DNA from: Rotaria socialis
Lineage: Eukaryota; Rotifera; Eurotatoria; Philodinida; Philodinidae
Length of the DNA stretch: 64,000 nt
NCBI GenBank assembly: GCA_905331475.1
Contig: CAJNYU010000001.1
Span: 1 to 64,000 of the forward strand
Direction of reading: 5' to 3'
Shown here: one piece after another, positions 1-13,450 of the stretch
Layout: the number at the start of each line of letters is the position of its first letter
Position numbering within the stretch: the first letter of the stretch is position 1
Notes under the pieces: generated by a model
Told to the model about the DNA's origin: nothing
Databases searched by the model: none
The model's input: the letters and a program-made list of their open reading frames with translations, nothing else
Program-made: the position numbers and the translations under genes

Positions 1-86
1 TTATTGATTTACTCCGATTTTTGAAAAAAAACACCTCCCGTTTTCAAGTAACCCCCCTATATTTTTGTTGCTTCGCACCGTCCCTG
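1..86. mobile_element. Possible end of a MITE cut by the window edge
   Basis: The first 86 bases are richer in GC than what follows and end in ACCGTCCCTG. Read on the other strand this gives CAGGGACGGTGCGAAGC, the kind of CAGGG terminus seen on hAT-like miniature elements. The other end would lie left of the window, so neither a matching inverted repeat nor a target duplication can be checked. It is a guess from the terminus alone. Confidence 0.25.
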
Positions 87-1632
87 CTGTTACTTAATCA
101 AGTTATACAGAATGCGTTGGTGAATTAGTTCAAATAGAAGTCTTTTGATAAGATTTTACATAAAAATTAACTACTGATATTTCGAAAAATATTCAAATTC
201 AAGATTGTAAATAAGTTGATCATAAGAAACTCATATTAATCGCCTTATGTTTATTGTGATATGTTCATAGTTTTGACGCGATTTGCTAGAAATACCACAT
301 GAATTAACTTATTCGCTATTAGTAGATATCTACTGTCAATACAAATGACATGTAGAGAATCTTTATATAATAGAAAAAAGTATTTTTTACAAGAAAACAA
401 GATCTTTTCATTTCAGGAATGAAAATCTGATTTTAATATGAACATTGATAGAAACTTTGCATAATATTTTAATCTGTAAAAATTCTATCCTATAGACAAA
501 CAGTAATTACTAAAAAACATGAAAGTAAGAAAAATAATTAAGACCATTCTTCTATCTTGTAGTAAAATTCTTTGTAATTATGATAGAAATAGAGCACGCG
601 TCGAAGCATAGTCTCTTTTCCACTTCAATCTAATAATATTGACATGTGACATAACGAATCGAGAATGAGATTACCTATTATTTGACTACATTTAAGAATA
701 GTTCCATTTCTGATGCCTAACTTAGTAAACTGCTTCTCAAAAGTGAATTTCTGAGAATAGTTTTTGATCATTGTCTATACATTTTAAACACCTAATTATT
801 GTAATATGACCTTCCTATTTATTAGTATCGTTCATGTCAGATTAGTCATGAACATGATCGGTTACTTAAGTTTCAACACCATTACCATTCTAATCGCAGA
901 TTAGCAAATCTGTTGATACTGAAATTCTTTAAGAAGCTGTTAGCACCCTGCCTCAGAGGTTAAAATGTAAAACATGATACATCTGATTGCTGGAAGTCCT
1001 CTATCACGTCTGTGATGGTCTCTGAAAGCTATTTGCTACGCTGTACGATGAAGAGAGTGTACTTGTTTACTCTGTACACTTCAATATTCATTTTTGATCG
1101 TATTTTACAAAATTAATGATCATTTGATAAATAGGCGGATCAATTTGTTTTGAGCCAATTGGGATAGAGAGAAAAGAAAAAAATTGAAAGCAGATGGTAT
1201 ATTATAGATTTAGCACAAATTCGAATTAAAGTCTTTCCAATCGTATAAAATAAGAAAAAAATCACAATCCCTTGAGAGCTTGATCGATTGTTTTGAATAC
1301 AATACTAAAATCAATTATATTTCAAATTCTAACATTTGCACATAGTTTTAAATCTTCCTTTGACAGTTCGAACACAAATCTTATCATTGAAAAGTCCTTT
1401 TAGGTACCTGATAGAATATACGTTAGTTTTGAAACATACTATATGAGAAAAATCGTAATATTCAATGTCGTATGTCTTTTCCGTCTGTTTTTAATCATGG
1501 AAACTACAGTTCTGCATCTTGTTTCTATCAAACTCTCAAAGAAAATATTCAACCCCCTCACATTATTTTGTTTGAATAGAAATTGGTTGATAATGCATAT
1601 TTCTCTTGAATATTTCGCGTACGAACACTTAC
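87..1632. other. No exon seen; probably intron of the NACHT gene
   Basis: The exon to the right ends in a good donor (minus strand, GTAAGTG at 1632-1626), so this stretch should be the following intron. I find no convincing open frame on either strand here; the next exon is either very short or beyond the left edge. Confidence 0.5.
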
Positions 1633-4501
1633 TTTGGGTGGAAGTAATTGTAGTAATGCTTGATAGAATGCCATCGATGACGCATGTTGATTCGGTGGTG
1701 TTATATCTTCAATTCCGTCGATCATTATTATAACTGGTCTTTGTGATTTCGATAAACTTGCTAAAGCTGAGTGATAATATTCAATGTGATTCATATCTTG
1801 TTCATTGTTTGATGCTGGTACATGTTCTAATGAACTCAATTGTGTACATATTGATGTAAATACTTCAGAAATATTACGTGATTTCGATGTTAAATTAAAA
1901 TAACGTATTACACATTGAACATTTTTTTCTAATGTATTTAACAGATATTGAACAATTTTTGTACATAATAAAGTTTTTCCAGATGCTCGACTACCAAATA
2001 TCGTATATGGATAATGTTCACTTGTATTAGCTACTGTTAACCATTGTTTAAATGAACAATTACGTTCAGTAAAATGTTCAAAGCCCAAACATGTATGTGA
2101 TGAATGTTTTGAATAATATGTCAGATGTACAAGAACTTCATTGTAGAAACTTTTTTCTGATGATTTGAAATAATTTGAAATAGATACGCCAATATAATTT
2201 TGATTCAATGATTTTATACGTAAAAATACTGATGCATTCAATGTACGCATATAACGTTGATAGTCAGGATCATCGGATTGAGAGTCTGCATGATCTCTCC
2301 ACGGAATGTTAATAATAGTTTGATTATCTTCAAGATTTATTTCGTTATTTTCATTATTTGATAATTTATTTGTTATAGATTCACGAAAGCGTTTTAATTT
2401 TTCTTGTCGAATTTTATCCAAACGACCACCAGGAAGTAGATCAATGTAATTTTCACTACCTTTACAACGTTCATTCAGGCCTTTTTAAGAGATAAGAAAA
2501 GATATTTATAGAAAAACTTAAATTAAGATAATCGAACAAAATTTTCATAACACTAAACGTGGCGACGAGAGGAACTTCTCTTATAAGGAAATTGTTTTCT
2601 TTGAATGAAAGTCCTTTTGATTTGAAGAGATCTCATGATAATGAATTTTCTTTTAGAGAAATTTAGCGTACTTAACTTGTTTTGAATGTATGACAATGAA
2701 ATTTAATATTTATCAGTAGATAATTTATCTTATTTTTTTTCTTTGAATACTGATACAAACGTGTACTGAATGAAGAGCTTAGTGTAAGAGTATTAGCATA
2801 GTTGAAATTTATCCTTTTCTTTCATCTGAAGAAATTGAGACAAAAATTATATGAATCTTCAAGCAAAGATCAAAACTTTTGTACTAAAATGATTTCGGCT
2901 TAGAAGCTAAGAAAAAAAGTTTCAATTTTTTTATAATGGTCTCTGTTTTTTGAATGATAGGTATCTGGTCATTTTAAGTGAATGTATGTTTCATTTTTAG
3001 ATCATCTTAATATGAATAGATCGGTCAAAACAGTACACAAATCGTTGCATCTGTATGAGAAAGAAATCTCTATTGAAACAACAGTACGGTAGCACTTAAC
3101 TGGGAAAATGATTTGTTTGTTTTTAATTAAATTATATATATATCTAGTTTCGATTTAACTTATCGGAAGCCATGGAATAAAAATTTTTAAGGAAACTCTT
3201 AGAAAAAAAGAACCGCTATTTTTAATTATAATTATCGTGCTGACATTAGTTAGCTTTTTTTTATTCGAAGTTCCTTAATAGATATCTCAAGAGACACAAA
3301 TTCCTAATAAATTTTATTTATGTAGATTAGAAACAAGATGAATGTTGACATAGTAAGAAGCTTAAGATCGGATGTAAAACTAACGATTTTGTTTTTGTCT
3401 TGTTCATAGAAATAAAAATAAAAATAAGAAGAAGAAAAAACAATCTTCTCTAGTTTGACTTTAGAAAATCCTCTGAGAGACATCATAAATCGTACAATCT
3501 AAAAAAACTTTTGAATAAAACTATACATACCATCAAACTGTCTTAAAATATACATACAGCCAGACCGAGATAATTTAGTTGCATAATTAACGAGTATTTC
3601 TACACTTGAAAGTAGTTGAATATCATGCATAGATTTCATATGGGATTTTTCATTTAAAACACTTAAAAATAGATCGGCTAGATGCATATATGCTTCATTC
3701 CATTCTTGATTTTCACATGTATTTAAATCATATGTTGATATAGATCGTGGTGGAATATTGGAAAAATTTTCATCAGGATCTTTTAATTTATACATCGATG
3801 GAGAGATTTTATCATCTAATAAATACCATTCTTCAAGTAATTTTATGTCTAACAAAACAGAAGAAAAATATTTTTAATAAGTAAAAACAACAACAACAAT
3901 AACATTGAATTTACTTTTGCTCAAATCCGATGCTGCATTTTTTATATTATTATATTCTGATGTCGATAATTCAATAGGTAAAACGATATTACCATATTTA
4001 TTTCCAATGAAAGTTAACAAAAAAGGCCCCGTTGATGTTTGATAAGCATTTTTAAGTTCTTTCATGTAACGTCGCATATGATATGGATTTTTCGATAAAT
4101 CGAAATTCCAATTGAAATTGCAGTCAACAAAATCAACATAAATACCTTGCGTTAAAAAATATTGTTGTAATTTTGGTAAGGTTTCAGTTACCAGTAAATC
4201 GCGTTCATTGTCAAATTCTAAATAAACGAGAAAAATAAATAGGTTTTATAATTAATTATATTTTACCATCTTTATTTGATATGATAAGAATTTTAATTTG
4301 ATTCCAAATTATTTTTGGTAACTGACTATCATTATATAATATTTGACCTTGCATTACATTTGCATAGGCATCGGGTTGATTATGATTATTAGTGTGCCCT
4401 GACACCATTTCTGGCATGAAAACAACAAGAAAAAGGTTCTTCACGTAGCCAATTAAAATGTCATTTATGAGTCCAACATCTTCGAGCAATTGACATCTCA
4501 A
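1633..4501 (-). CDS. NWD1-like NACHT/WD-repeat STAND protein, 5' part (partial at 3' end)
   Basis: Four exons read on the minus strand: 4501-4267, 4217-3915, 3848-3531 and 2480-1633. All phases agree, giving 568 residues before the gene leaves the window. Residues about 65-185 resemble the N-terminal region of NWD1/NWD2 proteins (ISNKDEFDNERDLL, then TGPFLLTFIGNKYGNIVLP). The NACHT P-loop GSRASGKT starts near residue 448, and a Walker B strand, PVIIMIDGIED, follows. NWD-type proteins are STAND NTPases, usually with C-terminal WD40 repeats that should lie left of the window; these were not seen. The third intron is about 1 kb, unlike the roughly 50-65 bp introns beside it. The start at 4501 is the first Met of the first exon found, and a short upstream exon is possible. 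The family is firm; orthology to vertebrate NWD1 is not. Confidence 0.8.
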
Positions 4502-5681
4502 AAAAAAAAAAAGAAAAGAAAAGAAAGAAGAAAGACAACGAATGAGATGATTAAAAGCTGGTGTTAAGCTTTTTGTTTTAGATTATTGACCATGAACATA
4601 AAAAAGCACTCATCGCAATAGCTTTACTGACTATGATTCCTCTTTTAATTGCAAACATTGGAAAATTTGAGCTCATGTATTCTGTTTTTAATCATTTTTT
4701 ATGCTTTTAGATTTTTGTTAGCGTGATAAAAAACAGGTTTTTCTTCTTCTCTCTTCTTCTTCTTATGCAGATATGTCTGACAGTTTTTATGGGCATCATT
4801 AATCAAAATGTCAAAAAAATATAGAATGACAATGTTTCATTCTGTTTGATCTACAAACGAAAATGAGAAGAAGAGGTACTGATGAATTAAGCAATTGGTT
4901 TTGCGTAATATCTAAATGCTCGACTCATAGCTTTGATGATAATCGTATCTATCAAACAATTGTTTCTTTCTCTTTTGTTTTAGTATACCTAACCAACAAA
5001 CTGACCTATAGTTTATTATTACAGATTCAATATACTTCGAGAGACGCTACTTCGATCGACTTCTGGCCCTACATTAAAACAAGGAAAAAATCTACTAAAC
5101 AATAAGTACACACGAAATACGTAAGAGTCGAGAGAAAATCAATGAATAATGCCGTTATTCAATGCTAATGGAAACAGAAGTCACATAAATAGATGTTTCT
5201 CTCATTCTTGAATACCTTACTTCATCGATTTTTCCTGATCGTCTTTATCCGCATACTTCTTTTGTTCTCTCTCATTTGAAAACGGTTAGCTTATTGTTAC
5301 TCTCATTTTTTTTCTTCGCTGCTATCATCTCCGACACCCAGTTGATAAATAGAAGTAGTTAGAAAAACCATAAGCTCTAATATGAAGACAAAGTAGGCGT
5401 TTTTATCGCGTGTTCTATTAACATCCAACATTTTTCTCTATTCTTCTCTTTTTTTGCTCTTTTCTCTATTCCGACGTCGAGAGATGAAAGTAAACGGCAG
5501 CAGGAAAGTTCAAATACTCACTAGCTTTCACTAACATCATACAATAAACTGACAGAAAACAACTGTGTGTGTTAAAATAAGTTTTTGCATTTTTTTGTTT
5601 TTTATTGAACCTATCATGGTGTTCTCTGGAGCAATAGAGAGAGAAAAAGAAAAATACACTACCAAAATCAACATCATCATG

Positions 5682-5722
<41 letters not shown>

Positions 5723-8700
5723 TTTCTTTTTCTATCAGATTGAATCGATTACAATACAACAATATGATTCGATAATATTTTTTTTACGAAGAATTGTTGC
5801 TCTTCTAACTACTACAATCCCTGCTATGGCTTAGTTCTATCAAGCATGAGACACAAATAAGAAGAAAAAAAAAGATGAAATGTAATTATCGTAGCAGAAA
5901 CTCGTCGATACTCATTTTTCGGAAATCCTAAAACAGTTTCACTCGTTTGCATATCTAGTGTTATAAAAGCGAGAATAGATTGAATCAGATTTTCCGAAAG
6001 AGAACAAACCTAATAAATAAAAAAGGATCTATTCTAGTGAACATTAAACTCACATTGCTACTAAAACTATGCGAACATGCAAGAGAATAACACTTTCTGT
6101 GTGACACGCAAAGAATATTCTTATCCATTATTCGTATTAAAATGATTGCTGAGCTTCAAAACAATATCTCATACAGTTTGCGCGTATCTTTAGATCCAGT
6201 AGAAATTAATCGAGTGTAAATATGACAGAAACACGACTCAAATATATGAGGCATCAATGATTGAAGTCAACGTATGAATGGTCGAAGTTTCTCTTGTACA
6301 TCATGCGAATGTGAAGGCTTTAGGATAAGTAGAAACGATTACATGTCGATATTTATAGGATATAATCAGAGTAATTTGGACGAAGGATGTGTTACTCACA
6401 ATGTTTCGCAGGTTCGCCACAAGGCAGGTTACAATTTCACGCTTATTCTATGTCTGCAAGCTATGCCATCTTTGTTCCATGAGCGCAAATAAATAAATAA
6501 ATAAATATATATATATATGAATGATTAATTATCATCAGAGTTTTTAACTGAAATGTCTATTTTTTATCCACTTTATTATTTTACTGTCACGAACATGAAA
6601 TAATAATTGTGAAGGATGCTCATGATGCATCATATGAAGTATGTTTATGCTCATAAACAGCTATATATTGAATTTTAGACGACTGGCATTTCGATGGTTC
6701 ATATCGTGTAGTATTACACAGGTAGATTTCCATTACTATCTACGAAGCAATAAATTATTCCGTAAAGAAATATGAAACATAATCAGAAGAACATATTTAA
6801 ATTTCGTATACCAGAAACAAAATAGAATCGAAACATTCTTGTAATCTCCTATGATCTAACATCTTTTTTGATGCTGCAGCATAAATAGAAATCAGATAAC
6901 TCTTGAAATTACGGCTGTTTTGACTCAATTTTTACTCAACTTCGATTGGCGAAGAATTCTAATAAAAAAATGTAAAGTCTCACTTTTCTAAAAATTAGCT
7001 TTTTGATGAAACAGGACGCAATTAGATAACTATGAACCATTTAATATAGAGACCAAATACAATTCTAACGAATAGATAACTATAAAGAAACTAGTATAGT
7101 GCTGCCTGACTAGCTGATATATTGTATTAGAAGACTGAATAATACTAAATAAATGAATCATTACAATTTATATGATACATATCGTAATTTCCACAAATAC
7201 ATCATAGATTAAATATAGCAAAATTAATAATTATCTTCGGTATCAATTTTAATATGTTATAATAAAAAAAAACATGATTAAAATATCTAGTTTTAGTGTA
7301 AAAATAACATTCTAAATAAAACGGAAAATGTTTTATAAGGAAATGCACTGACATATCGAAAATTCAACGAAACTCTATTATTTGTTGTTCGTTTTGTAAG
7401 AATAATATATTAGCCTATAATTTTATTTTGTTACTGTTTTGATAAAATTATTTTATAGCTAAAGTGAATTCGATTTTAATATTTCCACGATTAGAATATT
7501 ATAAATATTTGAATTGAAATTTGATCTGTTAATTGTTCAATGTTCAAAATCATTGATTTAGATTCTCATAAAATGAAAAATAAGTTCTACTATCTACTGA
7601 ACTTTCAAATACTAAAATCTGCTTTTGTATTAATAAAAATTAAACTCTGTTAATCGTATTCTGTTGAATCTACCAAAAATATATGAGAAAAATAGTAGTG
7701 AAGATACTCTGATATTGAATACAACCCTTACCGAAACTCTATCTTTACATTCTCAACTATTAAACAAATAGTGCCGTTCATTTCTATGATATTTAGTCGT
7801 TCGACAGTTCAGATCATAATAATAAAATTTCTACAGGAGAGCTGTTTTTGAGGAAATATGACGGTAATGTTAGATTGCATATTGTCTTCAATGTGTATCC
7901 GTTTCCGGATTTTCTCCTTTAGCCCTTTTTTCATCGTTTCTAATGCTTGCCATCGATGCGTATTAGTGTCAAGAGAAACTGACGGTGATAGAACAAAGAA
8001 CCCAGCGAAAAATAATCATAGAAAAAAACGGCGTAGAACGCGTTCCAATTTCAGAGAAAACTTTTTTAAGAAAAAAACAATTTTTCATCCTTTCAAAATC
8101 CGTTCTATACCGTTCTCATTTCGAAATGTTGGATAACGAATCTCACCATCTAACGGAATCTTTCTCAGCCAATTCTCTAAAAAGGTATTTTCTCCAGAAT
8201 TGCCCAACTACTTGGAATTCTTCTTCTTTTTTTCTGTTTCAAATATGTTATACATCTTATTATTCTATTTGACTTGCGTAGGCTTTTTGATTCGTTAGTT
8301 GGTTTTTACTTGTCGCTACTTCGGGCTAGGTTTGCATTGACCTATCTATACTTTTGTGTTATTAAACTATCTTTTTTGGCAGTTAGTGTGGTGAAAATGC
8401 CACTGGGGTTGAACAAAATATTAGAATCAACACGTAAATTTTCATTTTAAAAGTCCATTTCCCTTCATATTTAATAGAAAAAAAGATAAAAACTTTATTT
8501 TTAGTCTATTGCTTTAAAAATTAAAATAAACAGTCACTATATAAGAAAATATTTATCTAGATATCTAAAAGCCATTTATGATTACATATTAATATGAAAA
8601 AAATCTTCTGTACGGATTAATATGTATTCCTATTAAGTATGAATATATATATATATTTAAAATTTAAATCTAATATTCAAATAAAAAACTAGACAGGGTC

Positions 8701-8916
8701 GACTAACATTAATGAGACGATTTTTTCAAAATTTATTCTGAACAGAAATTATAAAATTCCTTTTTCATATCAATCATACAAGAGACATTCCTGCGCTTTT
8801 AAAAATAACTATTGTATCCAAAAACTAATATTATGCTAGGCATCTGCTAACACCACCTAAAAAAATGGGGCATAAGTGAGCGATTATATTATCCATGTGT
8901 GTACAATAAAAGAAAG
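4502..8916. other. 4.4 kb without a recognisable gene
   Basis: The region is AT-rich with only short, low-complexity or unsupported open frames. It holds an ATC microsatellite (about 5676-5721) and short TA runs (about 6506-6518 and 8644-8656). No tRNA or rRNA signature, and no pair of splice sites joining open frames, was noticed. It probably contains the promoter of the leftward NACHT gene near 4.5-4.9 kb. Confidence 0.5.
5676..5721. repeat. (ATC)n microsatellite
   Basis: About fifteen ATC units run nearly without interruption. They create artificial poly-Asp, poly-Met and poly-Ile reading frames on the two strands, none of which looks like a gene. Confidence 0.95.
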
Positions 8917-9669
8917 GGTAATTTTACTGAACCCTCCAAAAACGCTTCGTAGGTGTCTAGAAGCGTCTAAATGCATTCAAAGGCTCGAAAAAGAGATTGC
9001 TAAAATCTACGAAACCTTAAAAGGATATGATCGCGGGCACACGATCCAAGCCATCTCCTACGAAACCTTTTTTAAGTTCCATACAGCAAAAAAAGGTTTC
9101 GCATTTTCTTACACAACCTTTTTGGTTTCGCACTATGGTATTATACGAAACCAACAGGTTCACTAGGAAACTATACTCAGGCCAATGATTCTGGAGGACA
9201 GATAATGTAGGAGCCGGCCGGAAAGATGCGGAAAAATCACCGTATCCGGCCGGAAAGCGCTAGAAAGTCGAAGCAATATTCAGGTCGGGAGTTGCTGAAT
9301 TTTTTTCCGGCCTATTCCGGTCAACTTCCAGCGGGAAATCACAGGAAACTGACCGGGATCCACAGAAAAATAATCCGGCTATTTCCGACCGGAATACTGC
9401 TTCCACTTTCCAGCGCTTTCCCGTGCTTTCCGGTCGTTTCCCACTGTATCTCCACGACCTGGGTAAAGGTTTCGTAAGAAAATACGAAACCGTTTTTTGC
9501 TGTACGGAACTTAAAACAGGTTTCGTAGGATATGGCTTCGAGCGTGTACCCGCAATCAAATCCTGTTAAGGTTTCGCAGATTTTAACAATTGTTTTTTCA
9601 AGCCTTTGAACGTATTTGGAAGCTTTTAGCCACCTACGAAACTTTTCTGAGGAATTCGGTAAAATTAGC
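8917..9669. mobile_element. Foldback element 1 (753 bp palindrome with GC-rich core)
   Basis: The two halves are inverted copies of each other. The left arm, about 8917-9125, matches the reverse complement of about 9465-9669; both carry TAATTTTAC near the tip, then TTCGTAGGTG and AAGTTCC. The inner 9205-9440 is a second, GC-rich inverted repeat built on CCGGCCGGAAA and GGAAAGCGCT units. The arms differ at many sites, so the copy is old. There is no transposase, so it would be non-autonomous. No clear target duplication was found. Open frames that cross it are by-products of the repeats. Confidence 0.85.
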
Positions 9670-9681
9670 TTTTTTTAGAGT

Positions 9682-11242
9682 GTACTATTGGTTTTCCCTA
9701 GAAATCACTGACTATATCATTACCGATTTTCATGGCCGTACATTAGTTATAGAGACGAGTTTTCCGCGAATTTCTGCCCAAGGAACTTGAAAAAATATAA
9801 AACCGCTCTTGAGACATTCAAATTGTTCTAAGGCGATTTTGGCGAAAAAATCACTTTTCTTCGATTTTTTTTGACACCGATATCTCATGAAAGATACATC
9901 TATTTTAGTTCAAATTTTCATTGTGAGCCTATTTGAAGTTTATAGGTATTTCCGAAAAGAAATGAACTCAAATATATCAAAGATTTATGATTCAACTTCA
10001 GCAGCCAAACCGCTGAAAAATATAGGAATTTTTCGTGTTTTGCGCATTTACATATCAACTAAACAGATCGCAGTTCAGATCTCGAATTAATATCGCAAAG
10101 GAATTTTTTATTAAAGGCAACTAGGTTTCTTGAAAATTTTATTCCTGTTGAAATGTTCCTTGGAAGAATTAACGTTTTCATGTTTTTGGAAGCATAATTT
10201 CTTATGCAACGAACGATATTTAGTTGTGAATTTTGTATGTATTATCATCAACTTTGGAGGTACTATCCAGTTGTAAAATTTTGAGAGACTTCAAATGAAA
10301 ACTGTCTGATTAGTAAGGTAGTTTCATGGTGAATTTTGAAGTTCTGGTGAAGGTTTTGGCTACTGATTGAGTACAGAGAGGGTTCAGACAACAGAAAAAC
10401 GATAATTTTCATGATGTCCTAGCTAGAGACTACGAAACATACGTACTTAATTTCATGATGAATGCGTTTGAATAAAGCATGAAAATCAAGAAAAAAATCA
10501 CGGAAAAAATGGTAGATTCATAAAAGTGTCCGATCGTTGCTGAAATATCATTTTTTTCGTAGTTTGGTTTGAATTCACCATGCATATTTGTTTTTCTCTT
10601 CACAAAAGTTCTCTATTTCTTCAGTAGGCAGCTCAAAAAATTGACGAAAACTTCAAAACCGAAGATAAAAAACCCGCCTACTTAGCAGACACCTTTGATT
10701 TCAAATCTTTCATAGCCATATAACTGGATAGTACCTACAAAGTTGATGATAATACATACAAAACTTTCAACTAAATCTTGCTCCTTCTGGAAGAAATTGA
10801 GCATAGAAAATCACGGAAAATTTGATTTCTACAGGAAAATTTTCAGTACGAATAAAACTATCGAGAAAACTATTTTCGCTTAATAAAGAAACTTCTTTGT
10901 GATATTAATTCGACATCTGAATTGTGATATGTTTAGTCGATATATAAATTTTGAGTTCATTTCTTTTAGGAAATAGCTATAAACTTTGAAAAGGCTCACA
11001 GTGAAAATTTAAACCAAAATAGGCGTATCTTTCATGAGATATCTGTGTCAAAAAAATCGAAAAAACGTGATTTTTTCGCCAGATTGACCTTAAAAACAAC
11101 TTTAATGTCTCAAGAACGGTATTATATATTTTCAAGTTTCTTGGACAGAAATTCGCGGAAAACTTGTCTCTATAACTAATGTACGGTCATGACAATCAGT
11201 AATCACATAGTCAGTGATTTCTAGGGGAAACCAATGGTAACT
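9682..11242. mobile_element. Foldback element 2 (about 1.56 kb palindrome)
   Basis: The left arm (about 9682-10400) is an imperfect inverted copy of the right arm (about 10560-11242). Landmarks pair across the centre near 10.46 kb: TATTGGTTTTCCCTAG with CTAGGGGAAACCAATG, CGAATTTCTG with CAGAAATTCG, and TACTATCCAGTT with AACTGGATAGTA. The arms have drifted by point changes and small indels. It starts 12 bp after foldback element 1 ends. No coding capacity was seen. Superfamily unknown: it could be a large MITE, or an inverted duplication that arose on the spot. Confidence 0.85.
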
Positions 11243-12789
11243 TTCATCGAATGCCTCATAAACCCCTATACGAAAATGATCTACTGTGCAGGCCATTTAT
11301 GGAGATCCCACGCTGATTTTTTTTTATAGAATTGTAGAGCAGAGATATGGCTACCAACTTGTAACAAGCAGCTTCTCAAGTGACTCATATTTTGGCAGAA
11401 AACTCATCCTAAAAACACGTGTTTCGGCAAAACCCCATTATTCAGGAGCCTATTGTGCCTAAACGAAATAAGATAGATGACTAAAATTTTCAGGAAACAT
11501 AGATCTATATGAGTGTTCAATCTGCCGTGAAAGTTTCATGCATCCATCTTATTTTAATCAAATGTTATATAGAAGGAAAGTTACCGAAAACACTCATTTT
11601 CGTCTATATCAAAGGGTTCATGAAATTTCAACAATTCCATATTTCGAGACAAAAATTCTATGGTAAGTAGAACTCATTACGTTATATGCCTGTACAAAAT
11701 TGCAGCTCGTTCTATAGAGCCAACTTCGAGATATAGCCACATGAAGTCAAGCTCAATGAAAATGGTCATTTTTGGGCCTTTTCGTAAAATGATCATAAAA
11801 AATCGAGCGTTCAATATTTTTCAAAACGGCTTTCGTGAAAATTCTCAGAACTCTTCCTGCTACAACATATATCAAATTGAGAAAAATTGAATAACATCAT
11901 TTGAGCAGATTCGGGCGTCGCTTACGTGGACTGGCTCATATACATTTACCATTATCATGAATTTTTCTAGTCTCTAATATATGTAAACATAGCTAGGCAT
12001 TACATGTGAGAGAAGGAAAGCAACGAGAGGGAGAGTATCAAGATGAAGATAGATGACGAAGAAAATATGTGATCTATTACTACGATCACATATCATGGCA
12101 AACAGCTATAATTAAAATTTTATTTTAATAATATTTAGTTGGATAATGATTAAATATCAGGAAAATGCAGAATACTATTTTTTTTATCAGAACATATAGT
12201 GTGCATGTTGCATATAGCGATATAGCTTTTTTTTTGTAAGAAATGAAAATATCTGCGCTCATTTATAATTAAAATATTTCAAAACTATGATTATGCATCA
12301 AGAAACTTATGGTTTACGGACTCATTTAATTTGATAGATTTGTTTAGTCTCAGAAAGAGAATATTAAAGAATTTTGCTATAAATTCATAACGAGTAATAA
12401 ATATTTTATGAAAAACAAGATTGTTAATACTCGAAAAATCTGTAATTCTCTCTGGAAAAGCATCTTTAACTGTAAAGCTATCCTGTGAAAAAACTTCGTG
12501 TTAACTTATTCTATTGTAACAATGCCTGCACGGAAAATAAACATTAATATTTTCCCTAGTGATTATCAGAAATAGTTAAATATGTCTATACGTATACAAC
12601 TTTATTTTGGTTTTTATTCATGCATTTCTTATATATCATTGCTTCACTATTATTTTGATCAAGTTTACATGCTAAGTTGAACTGATAGCACTACAAATTA
12701 AATTATTAACACTTATATTATGCTATGCATTTGATGATTAACATTTAAGATACTTTATCAAGTATTTTAGATTCTTTATTGAAATTTAA
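11243..12789. other. Likely degenerate repeat DNA, no gene
   Basis: The first 650 bases (to about 11890) have a less AT-biased composition and the look of old non-coding repeats, similar in feel to the palindrome before it. The 76-codon frame at 11660-11890 shows no family resemblance. From about 11.95 kb the sequence is plain AT-rich DNA in which I see nothing. Confidence 0.4.
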
Positions 12790-13278
12790 TGTATATGTTA
12801 CAGGGGAGATTGAAATGCAGGGCTATTTAAAATAGCCCTTAGGGGAAATTGAAATTTTAATCTCCCCTAGGGCAAATTAAAATTTTGTTTTTTCCGGGCT
12901 CAATTTATGAGAAAAAGTAAAGGTTTTGATTTCAAAACGTACTGCATTCATATCCACACTAATACTAGCACCCATACACGCACCTACACCCACACCCTCA
13001 TGTACACGCTACATCCATACCCACAAATAAAATAAGTGTCTTTTGCGCGAATTCAGGTATTTGGAAAAGACTGATGTGATGGAACTTGATAATTAGATGC
13101 CAATGTTGATGCGGGTGCGAATGTAGTACGTTTCGAAATCAAAATCTTTACTTTTTCTCATAAATTGAACCCGGAAAAAACAAAATTTTAATTTGCCCTA
13201 GGGGAGATTAAAATTTCAATTTCCCCTAAGGGCTATTTTAAATAGCCCTGCATTTCAATTTCCCCTGTAACATATACA
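12790..13278. mobile_element. 489 bp MITE with about 165 bp near-perfect inverted repeats
   Basis: The ends read TGTATATGTTACAGGGG and its inverse, and the arms (about 12790-12955 and 13112-13278) match almost base for base. Each arm contains smaller hairpins of its own, such as AGGGCTATTTAAAATAGCCCT. The 150 bp loop is C-rich on the plus strand (CACACC/CATACC units). Because the flank is also palindromic (TATAT), the target site could be TA or ATAT and cannot be settled by eye. The close arm match suggests a fairly recent insertion or gene conversion between arms. Confidence 0.9.
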
Positions 13279-13450
13279 ATACAATAATTATACAGAGATC
13301 ATAAATTCTAATAAAAACCAATCGTATTTCACAGTATACATTATTGATAAGAAATAAGGCTACTTTGTTCTCTTTGTTTAAGCAAAATATTATATTAGTT
13401 TATTATATCAGATAATGAATTGAAAGAAGAATTAATACTAAACGAACTAT

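Noticed and set aside
5466-5834. Overlapping poly-Asp, poly-Met and poly-Ile open frames on both strands
   Set aside because: They are produced by the ATC microsatellite; flanking residues show no motif and the frames contradict each other.
7858-8272. Two overlapping 92-95-codon plus-strand frames
   Set aside because: Low-complexity Lys/Arg/Phe-rich sequence with no motif, splice partner or family resemblance.
9226-9559. Two overlapping 83-99-codon frames on opposite strands
   Set aside because: They fall in the GC-rich inverted core of foldback 1, where stop codons are rare on both strands for reasons of composition.
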